Source: Lysinibacillus sp. (GTDB lineage Bacteria; Bacillota; Bacilli; Bacillales_A; Planococcaceae). Taken from it: a stretch of 64,000 bases of DNA. This document shows, in pieces, positions 58,673-64,000 of the stretch. Numbering within the stretch: the stretch's first letter is position 1; each line of letters begins with the position of its first letter. Below the pieces are notes generated by a model that ran no database searches, was not told the DNA's origin, and worked only from the letters and a program-made list of their open reading frames with translations. The DNA lies in the NCBI GenBank assembly GCA_031181585.1, contig JAPSKP010000002.1:1-64000 (forward strand), given 5' to 3'. The translations under genes were made by a program, and so were the position numbers.

Positions 58673-59923
58673 CTATCTTAAATTATTCAAGCGATCTGCT
58701 TGGCTTAAAATATCTGTAATACGCACACCGAAGTTTTCATCAATAACCACTACTTCACCTTTAGCAATCAGTCGGTTATTTACTAGGATGTCCACCGGTT
58801 CACCGGCAAGCTTATCAAGTTCGATGATTGATCCACCGGACAATTCTAGAATTTCCTTTACTGAACGCTTTGTACGACCCAACTCTACCGCTACTTGCAG
58901 CGGAATATCTAATAGCATGTTTAGATTGCGTGCTTCCGACTGCGTAATATTCGGAGCTTCAAAATGGGCAAACTGTGCCTGTTGTACATTGACAGGCTGC
59001 TGCGGCGGCATTTGATACGTCGGTTGCTGATATACAGGTGCAGCCGGCTGCTGAGCATATATTGGCTGTTGAGGTGCCTGATTCATATAAGGCTGCTCAT
59101 ACATCGGTTGCTGTTGCTGCATAGGAGGTGCTTGCGGCGCAGGCTGCGATGGCGCTTCTGGTTGCGGCGGTGTCGATGGCGCTTCCGGAGCGATTGTCGG
59201 AGCCAGTTCCTCTTCACTCTCTCCCATTAATGACTTTACTATTTTTTTACTAAAGTTTAAAGGTAATAATTGCATTAAATTCGAATCGATCAATTCGCCA
59301 ATCCGCAATCTAAATGAAATCTTTACTAGTAAATCCTCATCAGGAATATTATCCGCGCCTTCATCTTGTGAAATATTCATCAAATCGATTGTCGGTGGAG
59401 AAATATCTACCTTTTGATTAAATACAGTTGACATTGACGTTGCAGCAGACCCCATCATCTGATTCATAGCTTCCTGCACAGCGCTTAATTGGATTTCACC
59501 AAGCTCTGGTTTTGGATTTAGTCCATCACCACCAAGCATCAAATCTGCTATAATCGCAGCGTCCGATTGCTTGATTACTAATAAGTTCATGCCAATTAGG
59601 CCAACTGTATATTGTACTTGAATCGCCACATATGGATGGGGAAACTCTTCTTCTAACTTGTTTCGATTAATCATGCTGAGACTCGGTGTTGTAATATCCA
59701 CCTTCTGTCCTAATAATGCAGATAAAGCTGTTGCCGAGCTGCCAAAGGAAATATTTCCGACTTCTCCAAGGGCATCCTGCTCCATCGGATTTAAATAGTC
59801 CTCTATTGACAACAATTCTTCCTGTGTTTCATTTTCATTCGTATCTGGTGTTAATTTGTCTTCCAATGTTTCCCCTCTTAACAGGGCTTCGATTTCCTCT
59901 TGGGAGAGCATTTCATCACTCAT
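58673..59923 (-). CDS. fliY: Flagellar switch phosphatase FliY
   Basis: Switch component that also dephosphorylates CheY-P. 416 residues: N-terminal CheY-binding peptide MLSQEEIEALLRG, CheC-like middle with active sites D50-x3-E54-x2-N57 and S147-x3-E151-x2-N154, a Pro/Gln-rich linker (about 240-320) and a FliN domain with LDIPLQVAVELGRTKRSVKE (20 residues). The linker makes it longer than the B. subtilis protein (378 recalled). ATG overlaps the fliM end by eight bases; GGAGGAG upstream. Confidence 0.95.
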   Translation of the reverse strand: MSDEMLSQEEIEALLRGETLEDKLTPDTNENETQEELLSIEDYLNPMEQDALGEVGNISFGSSATALSALLGQKVDITTPSLSMINRNKLEEEFPHPYVAIQVQYTVGLIGMNLLVIKQSDAAIIADLMLGGDGLNPKPELGEIQLSAVQEAMNQMMGSAATSMSTVFNQKVDISPPTIDLMNISQDEGADNIPDEDLLVKISFRLRIGELIDSNLMQLLPLNFSKKIVKSLMGESEEELAPTIAPEAPSTPPQPEAPSQPAPQAPPMQQQQPMYEQPYMNQAPQQPIYAQQPAAPVYQQPTYQMPPQQPVNVQQAQFAHFEAPNITQSEARNLNMLLDIPLQVAVELGRTKRSVKEILELSGGSIIELDKLAGEPVDILVNNRLIAKGEVVVIDENFGVRITDILSQADRLNNLR

Positions 59924-60911
59924 TGTCGTCTCCTCCTTCCAACGGGTCGATCACCTGAACAGCCATTTTTTTATTTAGCTTTCCTGGTTGAGCGGTAAAT
60001 TTCGGCAGCGTACCTACCTTTAAAATAAGAGGATCCGTTATTTTTTGATCCAATTCAATAACATCACCGATATTCATCATAAGAAAATCCTCTATAGAGA
60101 TAGAAGTAGATCCTAGTTCTGCGACAACCGGCAGGGATGCCTGTTTCACCCGGCTTTCAAGCATTTCTACTTGTTCAGGTGACATTGCCTTTGTATTTGA
60201 CTGCATCCAGTAACGTACTGATAAGTTCGGTACGATTGGTTCTAACACGACATGCGGCAGACAAATATTTATCATTCCTGTTGTTTCACCAATGATTGTA
60301 TTAAGAGAAATAACGACAACCGTTTCATTCGGTGAAATCATTTGCAGGAATTGTGGATTTACTTCTAGTTCAATCAGCATCGGGTCGATTTCTACAATGT
60401 TCTCCCATGCCTCACGCAAGTTATCAAACGAGCGTTCAAACAAGTTCGTCATAATTTTCGTTTCAATTTCTGTTAAATTATCAACATTACTATGACTTGT
60501 CCCTGTTCCTCCCATTAAACGGTCCAACATTGAATATGCAATGTTAGGGTTGATCTCCATCAAAATATTCCCATCTAATGGCGGTACTTCAAATACATTA
60601 ATCAACGTCATATTCGGTATGGAACGAACAAATTCTTCAAACGGAATCTGGTCTACCGAAGCGACTGTAATTTGGACATATGTTCTAAGTTGTGCCGAAA
60701 AGAATGTTGTCAGCAATCGTGCAAAATTTTCGTGAATCCGGGTTAAGCTTCGAATTTGATCTTTTGAAAAACGCAGGGCCCGTTTGAAGTCATATACTTT
60801 AACTTTCTTGGCCTCATCTTCCTTTTTCATATCATCCGCTGACATTTCTCCAGTTGAAATAGCTGAAAGCAACGCATCAATTTCGGATTGGGAAAGCACA
60901 TCTCCTGCCAT
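59916..60911 (-). CDS. fliM: Flagellar motor switch protein FliM
   Basis: Rotor switch protein, 331 residues. N-terminal CheY-binding LSQSEIDALLSAI, middle domain with YSMLDRLMGGTG, and C-terminal FliN-like domain with AELGSTSISIEDFLMMNIGD (20 residues). CAGGAGG before ATG. Followed by fliY in an overlapping pair. Confidence 0.97.
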   Translation of the reverse strand: MAGDVLSQSEIDALLSAISTGEMSADDMKKEDEAKKVKVYDFKRALRFSKDQIRSLTRIHENFARLLTTFFSAQLRTYVQITVASVDQIPFEEFVRSIPNMTLINVFEVPPLDGNILMEINPNIAYSMLDRLMGGTGTSHSNVDNLTEIETKIMTNLFERSFDNLREAWENIVEIDPMLIELEVNPQFLQMISPNETVVVISLNTIIGETTGMINICLPHVVLEPIVPNLSVRYWMQSNTKAMSPEQVEMLESRVKQASLPVVAELGSTSISIEDFLMMNIGDVIELDQKITDPLILKVGTLPKFTAQPGKLNKKMAVQVIDPLEGGDDNE

Positions 60912-60946
60912 TTGCCCACCTCCTGTTTCAAGATGTTTCTATCTAA

Positions 60947-61375
60947 TTATTGGATGATGAAGGAGGTCATATATACTTTTTGTACTTCACCCGCTTGCAT
61001 CAGTTCATTTACTTGAGCCTTAATCGCCTTTTCAAACAAGACTTTTCCTTGTTTGCCCTGTAAATCTTCTTCTGTCATCTCTGAGAGTTCTTGAATGACA
61101 ATGTTATTTACCTGGAATATGCGCTGTGTTAATTCTCCTGCTGCGTCTTCGCTATCTGTTTGAATCTTAAGCTGCATACGCGCATAATGGCCATCTTTCA
61201 GGTTTGTTGTAATTTCAGGAATATCTACAGAAGCCAAAACAATTTCTTCAATAGAAGCTTCTGTTGGCTCCGGCTCCTTATTTAGCTGCGTTAATAAGAC
61301 ATAAGCAATAACTCCAACCAACGCCAGCGCTGCCAAAATGATAAGCATCACCGTCAGCAATTTATTCTTCTTCAT
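60947..61375 (-). CDS. fliL: Flagellar basal body protein FliL
   Basis: Single-span inner-membrane protein around the stator. 142 residues from ATG 61375 (MKKNKLLTVML), six bases after GAGGTG; two earlier in-frame starts lie on or against that site. Membrane helix about residues 6-29, then a periplasm-side domain with KDGHYARMQLKIQTDSED. Its start overlaps the end of swrD by 14 bases. Confidence 0.92.
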   Translation of the reverse strand: MKKNKLLTVMLIILAALALVGVIAYVLLTQLNKEPEPTEASIEEIVLASVDIPEITTNLKDGHYARMQLKIQTDSEDAAGELTQRIFQVNNIVIQELSEMTEEDLQGKQGKVLFEKAIKAQVNELMQAGEVQKVYMTSFIIQ

Positions 61376-61586
61376 CTTCATCACCTCTTAGATGAGGATT
61401 GGATAAAACTTGAACCTGTCGATAAAACCGTTTAATCCTTTCCCGCACCTCTATTTCCGATTCTCTTACGATAAATTTACGCCCAGTCGTCAGCGTAATC
61501 GTAGTGTCTGGAAAAGCTTCGACTGTTTCTATGTATAAAGCATTCAATGAGAATGCTTTGCCATTTAGGCGAGTGACCTCTATCAT
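61362..61586 (-). CDS. swrD: Flagellar FlbD-family protein SwrD
   Basis: 74-residue soluble protein with the family opening MIEVTRLNGKAFSLNALYIE (20 residues), TTITLTTGRKFIVRE and an acidic tail. In B. subtilis SwrD raises flagellar power by supporting stator function. It precedes fliL and overlaps it. No obvious strong binding site ahead; the 70-base gap from flgE contains a GC-rich inverted repeat GCCGG near 61591-61620. Confidence 0.9.
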   Translation of the reverse strand: MIEVTRLNGKAFSLNALYIETVEAFPDTTITLTTGRKFIVRESEIEVRERIKRFYRQVQVLSNPHLRGDEDEEE

Positions 61587-61656
61587 TGTAAGCGGCCGGA
61601 CCTGCCTTGAGAGCCGGCCCGACCCTCCTTTGCAATGAAATTATAATATTAATTAA

Positions 61657-62625
61657 CTAGCGTTTTAAGTTTACAAGCTCTTGTAGTATTTCATCGGAAG
61701 TTGTAATGATACGTGAGTTCGCCTGGAATCCACGCTGTGCTACGATCATTTCTGTAAACTCTTCTGAAAGGTCCACGTTGGACATTTCAAGGAAACCTGA
61801 TTGAATTGATCCAATCCCTGCTACAGTGGCAACTTGACCATATGGTATTCCGGAGTTAGCTGTTGCTTGGAAGTAATTGCTTCCCTGTTTCTGAAGACCT
61901 TCCGCATTCGGGAACTTAGCCATAATGATTTGACCTGCATATTGCAAATCTCCTTTATAGTCTACATAGGAAATTGTTCCATCTTGTTGAATAGTCATGC
62001 TTTGTGCTGTTGTTGGGATTCTGATTGGCCCTATTCCATCCACTTCAGCTAAACTACCGTTTTCATCAAATAGAGTCTCTGTACCTTCATTCTCTAAACG
62101 ATCTGCTCCATCGAACCCTGTACCATCAATTGTGTCTCCATCAGCTGAAACGGATAATTCGTCAGTTGCGTGACCTACTAGATAGTATCCGTCTGCGTTC
62201 ACTAAATATCCGTTTTTATCCATATAGAAATTACCAGCACGTGTGTATTTAGTATTTGCAGGGTATCCTTCTCCATCAATTACTCCATCTTCTGGTGCTG
62301 CCGTGGATTCAGCTACCATGAAGAACCCTTCTCCTTCAATCGCCAAGTCAAGTATACGTCCCGTTGACTGCAATGCTCCTGTCCCGTGTACTGTATCGAT
62401 TGCAGCCAACTGTGCACCTAAACCAACTTGTTTTGCATTCACACCGCCACGAGTAGCTGTAGCGCCTGAAGCGCCTGCTTGTGTTTGTGAAATTAAGTCT
62501 TTAAAGATTGTACGCTCTTTTTTAAAGCCGTACGTGTTTACATTTGAAATATTGTTCCCGATAACATCCAATTTTGTTTGGAAGTTTTTTAAACCTGAAA
62601 TACCTGAGTACATTGAACGTAACAT
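61657..62625 (-). CDS. flgE: Flagellar hook protein FlgE
   Basis: Hook subunit, 322 residues from ATG 62625 (MLRSMYSGISGLKNFQTKLD); the frame's ATG at 62646 lies on the AAGGGAG site. N-terminal rod/hook motif NNISNVNTYGFKKER, central domain with an Asp/Gly-rich segment (about 165-200), and C-terminal SNVDLSEEFTEMIVAQRGFQ (20 residues) followed by ANSRIITTSDEILQELVNLK (20 residues). Called flgG in older Bacillus usage. Confidence 0.93.
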   Translation of the reverse strand: MLRSMYSGISGLKNFQTKLDVIGNNISNVNTYGFKKERTIFKDLISQTQAGASGATATRGGVNAKQVGLGAQLAAIDTVHGTGALQSTGRILDLAIEGEGFFMVAESTAAPEDGVIDGEGYPANTKYTRAGNFYMDKNGYLVNADGYYLVGHATDELSVSADGDTIDGTGFDGADRLENEGTETLFDENGSLAEVDGIGPIRIPTTAQSMTIQQDGTISYVDYKGDLQYAGQIIMAKFPNAEGLQKQGSNYFQATANSGIPYGQVATVAGIGSIQSGFLEMSNVDLSEEFTEMIVAQRGFQANSRIITTSDEILQELVNLKR

Positions 62626-62702
62626 ATTGTAGCGTTCTCCCTTCATATTTGAGTATACCGCGTCAATCAGTCGGCGGTATGAGGCATCCTTTTCGGTCCT
62701 GC

Positions 62703-63074
62703 CTACAGTACAATCGTTCCATCAATATTTGTAAATAGCTGAGATTTAGCTTCCTGACGGTCCATTGCAGTAATGACGGTCGCATTTTTTGCACTGACGA
62801 TCAGCGCTGCCTGGTCGAGTAACACCAATGGTTGTTTCACACCTTTGTCCCTGGCTTCCATTACTTTGCTTGTGACGTGCTGCCATTCATCTTTCGAAAT
62901 CTCAATATTCCGCTCCTGCATCCGTTCAGAAGCATGTCTGCTAATCTTTAACTCTTGCTGCTTTGCCTCCTGTAAGTGCTCTAAAAACGATGTTTTAGAC
63001 TGTGTTTCTTTCACAGGCTGCTTTGGCGTTAATGTAGGATGAAACGGAACATGCTGAATAGTAATTTTATTCAT
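62703..63074 (-). CDS. TIGR02530-type flagellar operon protein
   Basis: 123 residues, soluble, found between flgD and flgE in Bacillales. Visible are ISRHASERMQERNIEIS and VSAKNATVITAMDRQEAKSQ (20 residues), which I associate with the TIGR02530 flagellar family. ATG 63074 with AAAGGAGG upstream; a GTG one codon earlier is possible. Role unknown, probably hook assembly given the neighbours. Confidence 0.85.
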   Translation of the reverse strand: MNKITIQHVPFHPTLTPKQPVKETQSKTSFLEHLQEAKQQELKISRHASERMQERNIEISKDEWQHVTSKVMEARDKGVKQPLVLLDQAALIVSAKNATVITAMDRQEAKSQLFTNIDGTIVL

Positions 63075-63088
63075 CACTCATTCCTCCT

Positions 63089-63769
63089 TTATTTGCCAGC
63101 TACTACTTCAAATTGATCCTTCGTCAAACGTGAGCCATTGTTTAAAATGTATTCGATAACTCCGCCGCTATTAGTTGTAATTGCTTCTATAATTGCTTGT
63201 ATAGATTCGTCCGCTGATTCATATGCAACAGTTTTTCCAATTAGCTGGCTTGCCTGAGCAAATGGATTCTCTTCTGCTTCGCTAGGTGGAGTGACTTCTT
63301 TATCTCCTAAAATGGAAGAAATGTTACCTGTTTCAATTTCTTTTCCACTATCTAATACGAATAAAGGAGCACCATCTTTGAATTTTACCTCCAATATTGT
63401 TCCTGTTCCTTCGTTAACAATCGGTTTTCCGGCCTCATCTAACTTGTCAGTAACTTCATGCCATTTTACTTCTTTTCCAACAAATGTTGTATAGGCCATT
63501 AATTGCGTTTGCTTTTGAGAATCAAGCAAAGCCTCCATTGCTTTGGTCATATTTTGCATCTGCTCTAGAGAAGAAAACTGCGCCATTTGAGAGATAAACT
63601 CCCGGTCATCCATCGGATTTGTCGGGTCCTGATTTTGCAGCTGGGTAATTAGAATCTGCAGGAATGCATCCTTCCCTAAAGTACTGTTATCAGATGCTGT
63701 TGTATACTTATACTTAGATGTATTTAAGTAATAATCGTTTGTTATGCCGTTTGTATTTGCTGCCATCAT
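63089..63769 (-). CDS. flgD: Flagellar hook capping protein FlgD
   Basis: Scaffold for hook assembly. 226 residues with the conserved N-terminal GKDAFLQILITQLQNQDPTN (20 residues) and REFISQMAQFSSLEQMQNMT (20 residues). ATG 63769 overlaps the fliK stop as TAATG; the following ATG codon (63766) is an equal choice. GGAGG upstream. Confidence 0.95.
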   Translation of the reverse strand: MMAANTNGITNDYYLNTSKYKYTTASDNSTLGKDAFLQILITQLQNQDPTNPMDDREFISQMAQFSSLEQMQNMTKAMEALLDSQKQTQLMAYTTFVGKEVKWHEVTDKLDEAGKPIVNEGTGTILEVKFKDGAPLFVLDSGKEIETGNISSILGDKEVTPPSEAEENPFAQASQLIGKTVAYESADESIQAIIEAITTNSGGVIEYILNNGSRLTKDQFEVVAGK

Positions 63770-64000
63770 TACACCTCCTCATTAAAAACTTGTTCTGCCA
63801 AAAGTTCATCAAATGATTGCTGTTCTTCATCCTCATTTTTCTTTTCTTCCTGCTCTTCCTGCTGCTGGCGGAAGAAGTTGCTAAAGAAGTTTTGATCTCG
63901 GCTGCGTTCTGCATCCTGCAGGGACTGCGCTACATCAATACGATCCATTTGGATGTTTTGTGCTGCAAAGGCAGTTTTCAGTTGATGAAGGTTTGAATCA
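63769..64000 (-). CDS. fliK: Flagellar hook-length control protein FliK (C-terminal end, cut by window edge)
   Basis: The last 76 residues are present, ending at TAA 63769-63771. They read LHQLKTAFAAQNIQMDRIDV then a Gln/Glu-rich tail with FFRQQQEEQEEKK, the C-terminal end of FliK, which signals the export switch through FlhB. Direct upstream neighbour of flgD as in B. subtilis. The N-terminus lies beyond the window. Confidence 0.85.
   Translation of the reverse strand, partial: DSNLHQLKTAFAAQNIQMDRIDVAQSLQDAERSRDQNFFSNFFRQQQEEQEEKKNEDEEQQSFDELLAEQVFNEEV

Noticed and set aside
43373-64000. Sigma-D promoters inside the che/fla block
   Set aside because: I looked for TAAA-N15-GCCGATAA on the coding strand and saw no convincing match.

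Overview
The window is an AT-rich chromosomal segment of a spore-forming, motile Gram-positive bacterium of the Bacillales. The order spoIIIE-rnjB-dapA-asd-spoVF-ymxH-mlpA-pnp-rpsO-ribF-truB-rbfA-ylxP-infB-ylxQ-ylxR-nusA-rimP-polC-proS-rasP-dxr-cdsA-uppS-frr-pyrH-tsf-rpsB-swrB-sigD-che/fla is the mirror image of the ylx/fla region of Bacillus subtilis. Several local differences (no dapG, tepA, ylzA or ylxY in the expected places, two extra che/fla genes) point to a Solibacillus/Lysinibacillus-type member of the Planococcaceae. The family placement is inference from gene order and protein sequence, not from a search. Almost every gene is on the minus strand.

Layout from the left. 1-4.7 kb: a nucleoside ABC importer (nupP partial, nupO, nupN) behind its GntR/UTRA regulator. 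4.9-10.7 kb: DNA translocase SpoIIIE, RNase J2 and DapA, with a 734-base gene-free spacer before rnjB. 10.7-13.5 kb: asd and the dipicolinate synthase genes spoVFA/spoVFB led by ymxH, with a good sigma-K promoter candidate. 13.5-17.8 kb: the only plus-strand genes, an inserted operon of a YtrA-type GntR repressor, two paralogous ABC ATPases, three ABC-2 type membrane proteins and an overlapping 54-residue membrane protein not previously listed; it resembles the staphylococcal Pmt exporter layout. It is the most distinctive accessory element here.

17.8-43.4 kb is the conserved information-processing block: M16 protease, PNPase, S15, FAD synthetase, TruB, RbfA, IF2, NusA, RimP, PolC, ProRS, the RasP site-2 protease, Dxr, CdsA, UppS, ribosome recycling factor, UMP kinase, EF-Ts and S2. 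Its subunits are separated by recognisable terminators, promoters and leader structures (rimP, rpsO and rpsB leaders; a terminator between rpsB and tsf).

43.5-64 kb is the distal part of the fla/che operon: fliK (partial), flgD, a TIGR02530-type gene, flgE, swrD, fliL, fliM, fliY, cheY, fliZ, the export gate fliPQR-flhB-flhA, flhF, flhG, cheB, cheA, cheW, cheC, cheD, a small membrane protein, sigD, a conserved small protein and swrB. Together these build the hook, switch and export apparatus, place the flagella, run a CheC/CheD/FliY-type chemotaxis pathway and supply sigma-D for late genes. Many start codons were moved from the longest open frame to the codon with a proper ribosome binding site; these choices are given gene by gene. 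No tRNA, rRNA, CRISPR array, transposase or prophage gene was seen.
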